From: Microbacterium sp. UFMG61 | GTDB taxonomy: Bacteria; Actinomycetota; Actinomycetes; Actinomycetales; Microbacteriaceae | NCBI RefSeq assembly: GCF_015354505.1 | Contig: NZ_JACAFP010000006.1 | Coordinates: forward strand, 186,001-250,000 | Length of the DNA: 64,000 bases | Direction of reading: 5' to 3' | Shown: in pieces, positions 15,974 through 24,077 of the stretch | Numbering within the stretch: the stretch's first letter is position 1 | How the letters are laid out: every line of letters begins with the position of its first letter | Notes under the pieces: model-generated | Seen by the model: only the letters and a program-made list of their open reading frames with translations | What the model was told of the DNA's origin: nothing | The model's database searches: none | Position numbers and translations under genes: made by a program

Positions 15974-16885
15974 ATGACCAAGATTCAGAAACACACGATC
16001 GAACTGCGATCCCCGCGCACCGACGCCGCTGAGACAGCTTCAGAGGAACTCGCACGACTCCACGGACAAACCGAGCGCATCCACCACGCCGCGCTCAATG
16101 GAGATCTCAGCGCAAGCGAGCTGGCAACCCACACCGACCGGGTGAACCTTGCGACGCTACGAGCGGACACCACGCGAGCCGCCGCCGACCGGGAACTCTC
16201 AGAACTCGGCAAACCCAACGACATCGCTGATGCCATCGCTGAACTGCTCGACGACCCGACCCTCTCAACCGCCGCCCTGCAAGACGCCGTCACCGCGCTT
16301 CGGACCGCTCTCATCGCTCTCGAGAGCGCAAACCATGATCGCAACACGGCCATCGTCGAATGGGTGCAGCGACTGCGAGGACTCGGTATCCCCGACACCG
16401 GGCTCACCGTCAACGACGATGAGATCCGCATTCAGTCCGGAGGGACAACCGGGACCACCATCTCCGTTGGGCCAGGCCGCGTAGCCACCGTTCCCTCCGT
16501 CGCCGGCCACGTGCGGCACATCACCGAGAAGCTCGCAGCGAAGGCGCACATGGCCATCGATCCAAGCAACCTCGACCAGGCTGACAGCCGAGGTAGAGCA
16601 CGAGTCGACACCGCGGCAGTGCGGCTCATCACACCGATCGGAGGGCGGGCAGTAGGCGACGTGCTCACCACCCGCAACCACACGCTGGGCGTGCTTGCTC
16701 AGATGGTGCACAACGGGAACGCGGAGCTCATCGAGGGAACTATCCCCGAGGAGTCGGAACACCAGCGCACCGTGTTCCTCGGAGACACGTCGCTACTGCC
16801 AGACCCGCAGCGCGTTACCAATCTCCGCAACGTCCATGACGACTCTGACGTTGCGTCAGCAGTCGCGAAGGCCTTTTCCAACTAG
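15974..16885 (+). CDS. Unrecognised element protein, 303 aa, in the capsid-gene position
   Basis: I do not recognise it. Residues about 10-130 are helical and Ala/Leu/Glu-rich (coiled-coil tendency); about 140-260 has shorter strands with G-G-T-T-G-T-T-I-S-V-G-P-G-R; the C terminus is charged. No HK97-type capsid or protease motif is seen. The ATG at 15974 is chosen over 15962 by spacing to the purine-rich GAGAG/GAGA upstream; both are possible. It starts 24 nt after the scaffold-like gene and is closed by two hairpins. Confidence 0.65.
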   Translation: MTKIQKHTIELRSPRTDAAETASEELARLHGQTERIHHAALNGDLSASELATHTDRVNLATLRADTTRAAADRELSELGKPNDIADAIAELLDDPTLSTAALQDAVTALRTALIALESANHDRNTAIVEWVQRLRGLGIPDTGLTVNDDEIRIQSGGTTGTTISVGPGRVATVPSVAGHVRHITEKLAAKAHMAIDPSNLDQADSRGRARVDTAAVRLITPIGGRAVGDVLTTRNHTLGVLAQMVHNGNAELIEGTIPEESEHQRTVFLGDTSLLPDPQRVTNLRNVHDDSDVASAVAKAFSN

Positions 16886-16903
16886 ATGCTGACTTACGGC
16901 CCT

Positions 16904-16927
16904 GGCGGGGTCTCCTCCGACCCCGCC
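16904..16927 (+). terminator. Perfect 9-bp hairpin after the 303-aa protein
   Basis: GGCGGGGTC (16904-16912) pairs with GACCCCGCC (16919-16927) with a 6-nt loop. Confidence 0.7.
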
Positions 16928-16930
16928 AAA

Positions 16931-16984
16931 GGTCGCTGGGAATAGCCGCTCTCATTGTGCGTGCGGTTCGACCTCATTTTTTTT
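16931..16984 (+). terminator. Second stem with an 8-T run
   Basis: GGTCG (16931-16935) pairs with CGACC (16969-16973), followed by CTCA and eight T (16977-16984). The stem is weak and long-looped but the T-run is marked. Together with the preceding hairpin it separates the scaffold module from the tail module. Confidence 0.45.
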
Positions 16985-17017
16985 GTGCATCACGATCAAC
17001 GAATGAAGGAGAAGACC

Positions 17018-17107
17018 ATGGCAACGAACCAGAAAGTTGCACGAGTGGCCAGGCGTGAGGCTCTCGCGATCCAGGCTCAAGAAGAAGCGGGGGTGTCTCT
17101 TGGCTGA
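17018..17107 (+). CDS. Tiny ORF (29 aa) overlapping the tape measure start
   Basis: An ATG at 17018 with GGAG 9 nt upstream opens a 29-residue ORF (M-A-T-N-Q-K-V-A-R-V-A-R-R-E-A...) that ends at 17107, eight bases inside the tape measure frame. In siphophages this place is taken by the tail assembly chaperones, whose C-terminal extension often overlaps the tape measure start. It may be a remnant of such a gene, or a leader that couples translation into the TTG start of the tape measure. Function is unproven. Confidence 0.45.
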   Translation: MATNQKVARVARREALAIQAQEEAGVSLG

Positions 17108-19877
17108 GCGCGTTGTCAAAGTCAGGCTTTCCGCCGTCGTCGAGGACTACAAGAAGGGCATGCGGGAGGCCGCTGAGGCGACCCGCACTGTGGGCACGCA
17201 GGCGGAGAAGCTGGCGCAGGTTCGCCAGTCGATGCAGCTCCTCGGAACGACCGGGGTAGCAATGGGCGCCGCCCTCGCTGCTGGCGTGGGTGTAGCCATT
17301 GCCAAGTTTGCTGAGTTCGACCAGGCGATGTCGTATGTGGCGGCCACGGGTGACGACGCACGGCAGAACATGGATGCTCTGCGCCAGGCCGCTCTTGATG
17401 CGGGCGCGGCGACGGTGCTCTCGGCAACGGAGTCGGCGAACGCGATCGAGGAGATGGCGAAGGCTGGTCTCTCTGCGAAGGAGATCCTGAGCGGTGGCCT
17501 TGCTGGCGCTCTCGATCTGGCGGCTGCTGGCGGCCTCGATGTTGCTGACGCCGCAGGTATCGCGGCTACGGCGCTCAAGACGTTCAACCTTGAGGGTTCG
17601 GACATGTCGCATGTCGCCGATCTTCTTGCTGCGGGTGCAGGCAAGGCGATGGGCGACGTCACCGACCTGTCTGCGGCACTGAACCAGACCGCACTCGTGG
17701 CGAACTCCACGGGACTGTCCATCGAGGAGACGACGGCGGGTCTGGCCGCTTTCGCTTCGCAGGGCCTTCTTGGCTCCGATGCTGGAACGTCCTTCAAGAC
17801 CATGCTTGGCGCGCTGACCCCCAACTCGGCGAAGGCTGCCGACGAGATGAAGCGTCTCGGGATTTCGGCGTACGACGCGAGCGGAAACTTCGTTGGCCTG
17901 GAAGCGTTCGCGGGACAGCTCAAGACTCAGATGTCTGGTCTGACTGATGAGCAGCGCAACGCGTCGCTCGAGATCATGTTTGGTTCGGATGCTGTTCGTG
18001 CCGCGACTGTGCTCTACTCCGAGGGCGAGTCGGGTATTCGGGACTGGATCGCGGCTGTTGATGATCAGGGTTATGCGGCTGAGACTGCGGCCACACGCCT
18101 AGACAACCTGATCGGCGACTGGGAGGCGCTGACTGGCGCTCTTGACTCGGCGTTTATCAGTATGGGCGAGGGTGCGGACGGCCCTCTTCGGTACTTGGTT
18201 CAGCAGCTCACAGTGTTGGTCGACTCGTTCAACACTCTGCCGGACTGGGCCAAGCAACTCGGCGTTGGGCTGGGTGCGGTTGCGGCCGGTGCGGGACTTG
18301 TTGGCGGGGGAATTCTGCTTGCGATTCCGAAGATTGCTGAGTTCAGGGATGGGCTGATCACTTTGGGGATCTCTGCCGCACGTACAGATCGGATCATGGG
18401 GGGCTTGCAGCGGGCTGTCGGAGCTGCCGGAGTGCTCGGGGCGTTTGCCCTTGCGACAGCCGCCGTGGACGCGATGGCTGAGAAGATCTCTGAGTCCTTT
18501 TCTCCGAGCGCTGAGGAACTGACGAACAAGTTCCGCACTGCGACAGATGCCGCGCAGCAGTTGCAGGTTGGTATGGCTAGCGTCGGTGGCGATCGCTGGG
18601 ACAACATTGAGCAGGGCCAGGAGGCTTTGTCGAGGTTGAGCATGGTTCTCGACGATGCGAAGAAGGCGCAGGATGACTTCTGGTATCGCGGTCGGGCGGA
18701 CCTCGACCCGTACGTTTCGGCGGTCAGGAACCTGGGCGATGAGTACGCCGAGCTTGCGAAGACGGATCTCCCTCAGGCTCAGGCCAACTTCCGTGAGCTT
18801 GCTGACGCTGCCGGTCTGACTGATGAGCAGATGGGGACGCTTCTCGACGAGATGGAGCCCTTTAAGAAGGCGCTCACTGAGCAGGCGACTGCGGCGGGGC
18901 AGACGGCTGACGAGCAGACGCTGCTCAATCTGGCGATGGGTGAGGCTGAGAGTCCCGCTCAGACGGCTACTGAGGCGTATATGGACGAGGCGGATGCGGT
19001 CGCGAACCTGCATTCGCAGTTCATGGATCTGATTGATGCGATCGATCAGGCGAACGGCATGAACCGGGATGCGGTGTCGTCGAACATCGAGTACCAGGAC
19101 ACGCTTCGGGATGTTGAGGAGCAGATCCGAAACATCTCTGATGGCGTTGAGGGCTTCGGCCGTGGCCTGGATATCACGACGCAGGCTGGCGCGGACAACA
19201 AGGCGATGCTGGTTGCGTTGTCTGAGGATGCGTGGGATGCGGCTGCGGCTCAGCTTGCTCTCGATGGTGACACGGCGAACTTCACGGCAACTCTCGAGGC
19301 GCAGCGTCAGAAGCTCTACGAGGCCGCGATCCAGATGGGCGCGAGCGAGGAAGAGGCCGCGATCCTTCGTGACACGCTGTTGGCAATGCCTCCGGAGCGA
19401 ACCATTCAGGTGATCGCGGAGACGTCGACAGCGCAGTCCAAGGTGAGCGCGTTGTGGGGGAGCTTGAACGATCTGGTCGGCAGGACGTGGAACATTCCGG
19501 TTGCGACGTCGACTGTGGGCGTGGGCACGGTTCTCAAGCCTGATGGTTACGCAACTGGTGGTCGCGTCACCGGCCCCGGCACGACGACATCTGATTCAAT
19601 CCCGGCGTACTTGTCGAAGGGCGAGTACGTGCTTACTGCCCAGGACGTGAGTCGCGCGGGAGGCCATGACGCTCTTGACGCATGGCGTTCAGGAGATCAG
19701 GCCGCGTGGGTTCCCACGAGCCCGTATCTCGCGCAGGCGGCGGGTGGGACAACACAGCCGAGCGCGCCTCAGGACGTGAATGTCCTGCTTTCACTCAAGG
19801 GAAGTCTCGAGCAGATGATCGACGCGCGTATTGAGCAGAAGGATGACGAGCTCGGATCGGGGTTGCGCGGATGGTGA
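17100..19877 (+). CDS. Phage tail tape measure protein
   Basis: The 925-residue protein sets tail length in siphophages. The N-terminal A-E-R-V-V-K-V-R-L-S-A-V-V-E-D-Y-K-K-G-M is a usual start for actinophage tape measures, so I choose TTG at 17100. A TP901-type core follows (about 75-330; E-F-D-Q-A-M-S-Y-V-A-A-T-G, G-L-S-I-E-E-T-T-A-G-L-A-A-F). Hydrophobic stretches lie around 395-430 and 450-475, then Ala/Glu-rich coiled segments, and a C-terminal G-G-R-V-T-G-P-G-T-T-T-S-D-S-I-P-A-Y-L-S-K-G-E-Y-V motif. It uses more T-ending codons than its neighbours, a sign of separate origin. No other tail-tube or baseplate gene is near. Confidence 0.92.
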   Translation: MAERVVKVRLSAVVEDYKKGMREAAEATRTVGTQAEKLAQVRQSMQLLGTTGVAMGAALAAGVGVAIAKFAEFDQAMSYVAATGDDARQNMDALRQAALDAGAATVLSATESANAIEEMAKAGLSAKEILSGGLAGALDLAAAGGLDVADAAGIAATALKTFNLEGSDMSHVADLLAAGAGKAMGDVTDLSAALNQTALVANSTGLSIEETTAGLAAFASQGLLGSDAGTSFKTMLGALTPNSAKAADEMKRLGISAYDASGNFVGLEAFAGQLKTQMSGLTDEQRNASLEIMFGSDAVRAATVLYSEGESGIRDWIAAVDDQGYAAETAATRLDNLIGDWEALTGALDSAFISMGEGADGPLRYLVQQLTVLVDSFNTLPDWAKQLGVGLGAVAAGAGLVGGGILLAIPKIAEFRDGLITLGISAARTDRIMGGLQRAVGAAGVLGAFALATAAVDAMAEKISESFSPSAEELTNKFRTATDAAQQLQVGMASVGGDRWDNIEQGQEALSRLSMVLDDAKKAQDDFWYRGRADLDPYVSAVRNLGDEYAELAKTDLPQAQANFRELADAAGLTDEQMGTLLDEMEPFKKALTEQATAAGQTADEQTLLNLAMGEAESPAQTATEAYMDEADAVANLHSQFMDLIDAIDQANGMNRDAVSSNIEYQDTLRDVEEQIRNISDGVEGFGRGLDITTQAGADNKAMLVALSEDAWDAAAAQLALDGDTANFTATLEAQRQKLYEAAIQMGASEEEAAILRDTLLAMPPERTIQVIAETSTAQSKVSALWGSLNDLVGRTWNIPVATSTVGVGTVLKPDGYATGGRVTGPGTTTSDSIPAYLSKGEYVLTAQDVSRAGGHDALDAWRSGDQAAWVPTSPYLAQAAGGTTQPSAPQDVNVLLSLKGSLEQMIDARIEQKDDELGSGLRGW

Positions 19878-19922
19878 ATCATCTGACGCATCAAATCGAG
19901 GGAAGCGACGAAAGGAACCAAA

Positions 19923-20594
19923 ATGGCGGATGATCTGAACCGGAAGCTGCAAGCTCAGCTTGATGGGTTGCGCAAGGATATCGACCGTCTCAAGCGGACG
20001 AATCACCTCGAGGCCGCGTCGGTGACGAGCGGGCGTGTCCGATTCATCGGCGGTCTGCTGCGCGTCGATTCGGGCGGTCGCGTCGAGATCGTCGGAACGC
20101 TGGAGATCGACGGCACGACCACTGTGACAGGATCGTTCACGGTCACAGGGCCGTGGGGCCTCGAGGGCGATGGAACGATCACTGGTGATGTGATAATCAG
20201 CGGTGACGTGACGTCGACCGGAACGCTTACGCAGAACGGCCCGTGGAACATGAACGGCGCCGGGACTATCGCTGGCAACGTGACCCAGACCGGCGACACG
20301 GATCAGCGCGGCAACGTTACCGTGCGCAATGGCGGAAAGATCACCGTCAAGGGTGGCGGCGGCGATGTTGTGCTGGACAGCAGCTACTCAGACCCGCGGA
20401 TCACGCTGGGCTCGGCTCAGATCAACGGAGGAACTGATTCGTTCACGTTCACCTCCGGATCGCAGATCGTCTACTTCGTGAACAACACGATCCGCATCCC
20501 CGGAATGGCCACCAAGCCAGTTGGCGACGTTCCAGGGGGCTATGTCGGCGGCGTCTGGGTCGACTTGGCGGGAAGGTTCTACCGCTTGTCTTGA
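19923..20594 (+). CDS. Repeat-rich minor tail/receptor-like protein, 223 aa
   Basis: Residues 1-35 form a short coiled coil (L-N-R-K-L-Q-A-Q-L-D-G-L-R-K-D-I). Residues about 40-155 are a run of six- to ten-residue G-x-I/V-x-G/T repeats (for example T-G-D-V-I-I-S-G-D-V-T-S-T-G), expected to make a beta-solenoid, and about 165-223 is a compact C-terminal domain. Such proteins occur as minor tail or tail-tip components in Microbacterium and Arthrobacter phages. AAGGA lies 6 nt before the ATG. It follows the tape measure directly without the distal tail and endopeptidase genes found in complete phages. Confidence 0.7.
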   Translation: MADDLNRKLQAQLDGLRKDIDRLKRTNHLEAASVTSGRVRFIGGLLRVDSGGRVEIVGTLEIDGTTTVTGSFTVTGPWGLEGDGTITGDVIISGDVTSTGTLTQNGPWNMNGAGTIAGNVTQTGDTDQRGNVTVRNGGKITVKGGGGDVVLDSSYSDPRITLGSAQINGGTDSFTFTSGSQIVYFVNNTIRIPGMATKPVGDVPGGYVGGVWVDLAGRFYRLS

Positions 20595-20628
20595 TCTCCC
20601 GCACCGAAGGCCGCAGTAACACGTAACA

Positions 20629-20663
20629 TGGCCCCGTCTTGGTCTTCGGCTCGCGCGGGGCCA
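20629..20663 (+). terminator. Hairpin closing the tail module
   Basis: TGGCCCCG (20629-20636) pairs perfectly with CGGGGCCA (20656-20663). It lies 35 bp after the tail protein stop. Confidence 0.65.
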
Positions 20664-20707
20664 GTTGCGCCGGAGCGCTCTATTACAGGTCACTACTAGG
20701 GGGAAAA

Positions 20708-21178
20708 GTGAGTGAAACACAATGGACAGATCGGGACGACGCGGAGCTGCACGCCGAGTCGTTACCGATTACCCACCCCGTCAGGCTGGTCCAGGCATTC
20801 ATTGGCGCACTGAAATCCACGGACCCCGAAGCGGCTGATGTACTCGCGACTTTGATCACTCCCGAGTCTGAAGCTGATTGGGCTGACTATGGTGCCGCAC
20901 GCGAGTTCGCAAACCGTCCGATGCGAATCAGCCTCGCAACGCGCTACGACCCGGAGGCTCCCGACGTCGCATATGTGAAGTTCGCGCCTGATGAAGGTGC
21001 GTGGATAAGCGGCAAGCTGGATCAAGACAACGTGCTCGCTTGGGCGACTCTGGTATGGCGTCCCGAAATCTCAAAGTGGGGTCCGTTGGCGTGTTGGCGT
21101 ATCCATCGCATCGGCCCGTGGGCCTCAGCGTCTGAACTACCTCGAAGCGTGCCGGGTTTTGATCCGCAATTACTGTGA
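20708..21178 (+). CDS. Hypothetical element protein, 156 aa
   Basis: I do not recognise this protein. The 156 residues are soluble, acidic at the N terminus, with a Trp-rich C-terminal half (W-R-P-E-I-S-K-W-G-P). The GTG at 20708 is chosen because AGGGGG lies 5-10 nt upstream; the open frame extends 69 nt further but through the terminator. The length and pattern resemble SnoaL/NTF2-like cargo proteins in general shape only. It lies alone between two terminators. Confidence 0.6.
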   Translation: MSETQWTDRDDAELHAESLPITHPVRLVQAFIGALKSTDPEAADVLATLITPESEADWADYGAAREFANRPMRISLATRYDPEAPDVAYVKFAPDEGAWISGKLDQDNVLAWATLVWRPEISKWGPLACWRIHRIGPWASASELPRSVPGFDPQLL

Positions 21179-21192
21179 CTGCACGGCGCACA

Positions 21193-21230
21193 ATCGCCCC
21201 CGCCCCAGTGAAAGCCGAGGCGGGGGCGAT
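21193..21230. terminator. Perfect 12-bp bidirectional hairpin
   Basis: ATCGCCCCCGCC (21193-21204) pairs with GGCGGGGGCGAT (21219-21230). It serves the plus-strand 156-aa gene and may also stop minus-strand transcription from the 92-aa gene. Nothing convincing lies in 21231-21389. Confidence 0.8.
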
Positions 21231-21389
21231 GTCACTGCGCGGCGACGAACACGTTGCCGCCTCCCCCTGATGTTGAGGTCGCGAACGGCGCAACCCGGCG
21301 ACCCGGGACGCTATGTTCGGATCTGTGGACACTGACAGGAAATCGCTGCCATCGCGAGGGCTTCGGTCTCGGAACATTGGCGCTTCAAG

Positions 21390-21668
21390 TCAAGCGGTTG
21401 CGAGGGGCGGAAGGTGCGGGATCACGATCGGAGCGGTAGTGCGATCAGGGGTCGCGTAGAACCGCTGGAGGTCGACGAGGACATCGTCGGCGGACATGTA
21501 GCAGTTCGCCAACGGGAGGTCGCGCATCCAGACGATGTCCACCTCGACGCTGTCGACCTGATAGATACAGGCAACCGTTTGGCGCGCGTCATGAGCTGCA
21601 TACTTGTGGTCAAGGATCAGCCACTCGCTTTCCGTGACCTTGCGAAGTTCAAACCGGGGGTCAGACAT
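21390..21668 (-). CDS. Conserved hypothetical protein, 92 aa
   Basis: The 92-residue protein (M-S-D-P-R-F-E-L-R-K-V, S-E-W-L-I-L-D-H-K-Y, Q-V-D-S-V-E-V-D-I-V-W-M-R-D-L-P-L-A, then I-V-I-P-H-L-P-P-L-A) resembles a small soluble protein I recall from Microbacteriaceae chromosomes, of unknown function. It runs opposite to the structural genes, which marks the start of a cargo region. The host-like character suggests capture from a chromosome. Confidence 0.7.
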   Translation of the reverse strand: MSDPRFELRKVTESEWLILDHKYAAHDARQTVACIYQVDSVEVDIVWMRDLPLANCYMSADDVLVDLQRFYATPDRTTAPIVIPHLPPLATA

Positions 21669-21837
21669 TGGGGGACTCCACTCTCATAGAACCAGTTCCT
21701 GGTCGGCGAGAGGAGCCCTGCGTGCGCGTGGGGGTGCGACTCGACCAAACGGGCTACTCGTCGTCCGCCAGATCTTGTACCAAGTTAAGAGCGTCCGGAA
21801 TATCGGTCCAGGCCCTTGAAAATCAAGGCCTATGAAG

Positions 21838-22515
21838 CTACTCGGACTCCACGCTGCTCTCGGCATGCGGAGCGCCAACAGGCTTCGATTCGCTCGAGCC
21901 ACGCTGGCGCAGGTAGATGCTGAACACGACCATCGCTCCGACGGCGAGGAACTCGGATTGCCAGTTCTGCAAGGTGCGGTTCCAGAACTCGGGCGAGACG
22001 ACGTACTCGAGCCAGCTGACCGGTGGGTAGCCGTGTTCTGCGTTCTCCTCGCTTGCGACGATGCGGCCGGCGAGGGATTGTGCCAACCAGGAGAGCAGGA
22101 AGATCGCGCCCATGACCATCAGGAGAGAGTTCGAGTAGACCCACAGGCGGATGCCGCGGAGACGCGCCCACGCCGGAGAGTCGCTCCGCGCGTGCCTGCC
22201 GATGAGTTGATCTGCCTCACCTCCGATACCCTCGTCCCCGGGTTTCTTCGATTCTGGTGAGCCGCGTTGCACAAGCCAGATCGTTGCGAGGATGAAGAGG
22301 AAGAACTGCAGGAACTCGGACTGCCAGTTCTCTGCCACGTCGACCAGGAAGTCAGACGAGGTGATGAAGTCCAGGTATCCCATGGCAGGTTGTTGATGCT
22401 GCTCCAGCTCTTCGTTCGTGTAGGCAAGCCCCACAAGCGACTGGCCGGCGAGTGTGAGCAGGAAGATCGTGAGGAACGCAATGCCAAGCCCGTTATCGCG
22501 GAGACGCCTACGCAC
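21838..22515 (-). CDS. DUF6766-type membrane protein with internal duplication
   Basis: The 225-residue protein has four predicted membrane helices arranged as two repeats. Each repeat has an N-terminal helix, a periplasmic segment with W-Q-S-E-F-L, a second helix and R-G-S-x-E-S-K: compare N-W-Q-S-E-F-L-Q-F-F-L-F-I-L with N-W-Q-S-E-F-L-A-V-G-A-M-V-V. I recall such proteins as DUF6766 in actinobacteria; the function is unknown. A GTG start at 22515 follows GGGGAGGTGAG, and a 35-residue membrane peptide lies directly upstream, probably in the same operon. Confidence 0.75.
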   Translation of the reverse strand: MRRRLRDNGLGIAFLTIFLLTLAGQSLVGLAYTNEELEQHQQPAMGYLDFITSSDFLVDVAENWQSEFLQFFLFILATIWLVQRGSPESKKPGDEGIGGEADQLIGRHARSDSPAWARLRGIRLWVYSNSLLMVMGAIFLLSWLAQSLAGRIVASEENAEHGYPPVSWLEYVVSPEFWNRTLQNWQSEFLAVGAMVVFSIYLRQRGSSESKPVGAPHAESSVESE

Positions 22516-22518
22516 GGC

Positions 22519-22626
22519 TCACCTCCCCGCGAGAGGCAGGACGATCATGACAGCGAGCCCGACGCCGATGACGCCGACCCACGTCCAAAAGACGCCACGC
22601 GGCGACGTCGATTCCGTGTCTTTCAT
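22519..22626 (-). CDS. Single-span membrane peptide, 35 aa
   Basis: A 35-residue ORF with a strong AGGAGGT 6 nt before its ATG encodes a short polar N terminus and one membrane helix (W-T-W-V-G-V-I-G-V-G-L-A-V-M-I-V-L-P-L). It ends three bases before the DUF6766 gene start and its own end supplies that gene's ribosome binding site, so the two are coupled. It is probably a partner of the DUF6766 protein. Confidence 0.65.
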   Translation of the reverse strand: MKDTESTSPRGVFWTWVGVIGVGLAVMIVLPLAGR

Positions 22627-22873
22627 CTGACCTACCTCCTCGAACCCACGGGCCGAAGTTGCATCCCGTGATTCTTGACCGTAGGGCGATGGCGACGCCC
22701 GCTGGAAGGGGTTGACTTGCTGCCCTTTGCAAACCTAGCCGCGGGCATGGCGAGATCATGACAGCGAGTACAAGCAGCCTGGAGAAGAGTCCCCCAAGGG
22801 CGTGCGGGGGCTGGATGCCGAGTCATACGCATGCGATCCGATACTTTGGGTCCATTCGTCTTAATGAGGGGAC

Positions 22874-23860
22874 ATGATGAGCTTTTCGCGCGAGGACAGT
22901 GAGATCGTGGACGGTGTCGTCCAACTGCGGTTCGCGAACTCCACTGACCAGGTGAACGAGATCGGCGCGTCCGACCTCGCCGAAGTCCTACAGGGCCTGG
23001 TGGCCTTCAGCGCGGAGTTGGCGCGAGCGGGTGAGTTTGGAGAAGGACCGGCGCCCCGCGTTCGAGTGCGTGCTCCTAAAGAAGGCTCCTTCATCCTCGA
23101 GGCTGTGGTCTGGTTCCAAGAGAATCCGATCGGAACTGCAGCCGCCGCTCTTACCGGAATTGCAGGTGCAGCCGCGGCAAAGGAGATCGGCACAGCGGCC
23201 GGCAAAGCAATCGCAGAGGGTATCGGGATCGGCCTTCGGAAGCTCCGCGGTGAGCGACCGGTTGGCTTCGAGCACCTCGACGGCGGAACCGTGAAGGTGG
23301 ACTGGCCTGACGGGAGCGTGAGCGAAGTCCGTGAGGAAACTTGGACTCAGCTGCAGGCGATGAAGAAGCCAACCCGCAACGCCCTGAGCAAGATACTGAC
23401 TCCCCTGAACACGGACTCTGACACGCTGGAGGTCAGGGATGCATCCGTATCCGAAACCACTGACGAGATCCTAAGCACCCCGGCGGATGCCGTTGCGAAT
23501 CGCACGGACTATCTCACTGCGATCTTTGAGCCCGACGACTCGTTCTCAGACGAGCGAATCTTCGAAACCGAAGCAACACTTGGGAGCATCGATTTCAGCA
23601 GCAATGAACGCTGGAAGGTTCTTACCCCCAACGATGGATCGAGGACGGCTACCATCGAGGACAGGGAATTTCTGCGGAGACTGGATCAGGGAGAAGCTCT
23701 GCACAAGGGCGACATATTCTGGCTCAAGATCCGCGAGACGGTGTCCAAGGAGCGTGGCAAGAACACCTCCACTGAGTGGGCGGTACTCGAAGTGACACGC
23801 AGAAGGGCGGGAGGCGAGGATGACATCCCTTCTACACCGGCGCCCCCCTCGATCGAGTAG
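22874..23860 (+). CDS. Unrecognised cargo protein, 328 aa
   Basis: I cannot name the family. Residues 1-80 are alpha/beta and contain D-L-A-E-V-L-Q-G-L-V-A-F-S and R-V-R-A-P-K-E-G-S-F, about 84-108 is a Gly/Ala-rich hydrophobic stretch that could span or touch the membrane, about 120-200 is polar, and the C-terminal region (about 230-310) looks like a small beta domain with D-I-F-W-L-K-I-R-E. Similar 300-residue proteins, as I recall, occur in mobile islands. ATG at 22874 or 22877 follows GAGGGG. The next ORF overlaps it by 41 bases, so the two form a unit. Confidence 0.7.
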   Translation: MMSFSREDSEIVDGVVQLRFANSTDQVNEIGASDLAEVLQGLVAFSAELARAGEFGEGPAPRVRVRAPKEGSFILEAVVWFQENPIGTAAAALTGIAGAAAAKEIGTAAGKAIAEGIGIGLRKLRGERPVGFEHLDGGTVKVDWPDGSVSEVREETWTQLQAMKKPTRNALSKILTPLNTDSDTLEVRDASVSETTDEILSTPADAVANRTDYLTAIFEPDDSFSDERIFETEATLGSIDFSSNERWKVLTPNDGSRTATIEDREFLRRLDQGEALHKGDIFWLKIRETVSKERGKNTSTEWAVLEVTRRRAGGEDDIPSTPAPPSIE

Positions 23861-24020
23861 ACCTCGGCCCGCCGACGCTAGAAGGCTGGCGATTACCTTT
23901 ATCTGTGTAGTGGCAATCGCGGTGTTCATAGTGAGCGTGATCATAGAAGGCACGTCGCCTTACCTTATTTTGGCACCGACCTTGATCGGAGCGTTTTCCA
24001 TTAGCCGACTGGGGCGGTGA
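23820..24020 (+). CDS. Small membrane protein, 66 aa, overlapping the 328-aa gene
   Basis: The 66-residue ORF starts inside the preceding gene in another frame with a good GGAGGCGAGG directly before the ATG. Residues 1-22 are Arg-rich, and two hydrophobic segments follow (about 23-42 and 47-60). A small basic membrane protein coupled to an unknown soluble partner is a pattern seen in abortive infection and superinfection exclusion systems, but no function can be assigned. Confidence 0.55.
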   Translation: MTSLLHRRPPRSSRPRPADARRLAITFICVVAIAVFIVSVIIEGTSPYLILAPTLIGAFSISRLGR

Positions 24021-24077
24021 CGACTCTTCTGTAGTCGTGGCTGAGCGTGCTTGCTCGCTGCCAGCCCTGGCGGCAGG

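Noticed and set aside
15974..16885. Major capsid protein call for the 303-aa protein
   Set aside because: Position fits, but the sequence has a long helical N-terminal half and no HK97-like pattern, so I left it unnamed.
20708..21178. SnoaL/NTF2-like assignment for the 156-aa element protein
   Set aside because: Only general size and aromatic content fit; no signature motif could be identified.
21232..21380. Minus-strand frame ending in A-T-S-T-S-G-G-G-G-N-V-F-V-A-A-Q
   Set aside because: It looks like a protein tail, but no start, ribosome binding site or convincing upstream coding sequence could be found; it may be a fragment but is not supportable.
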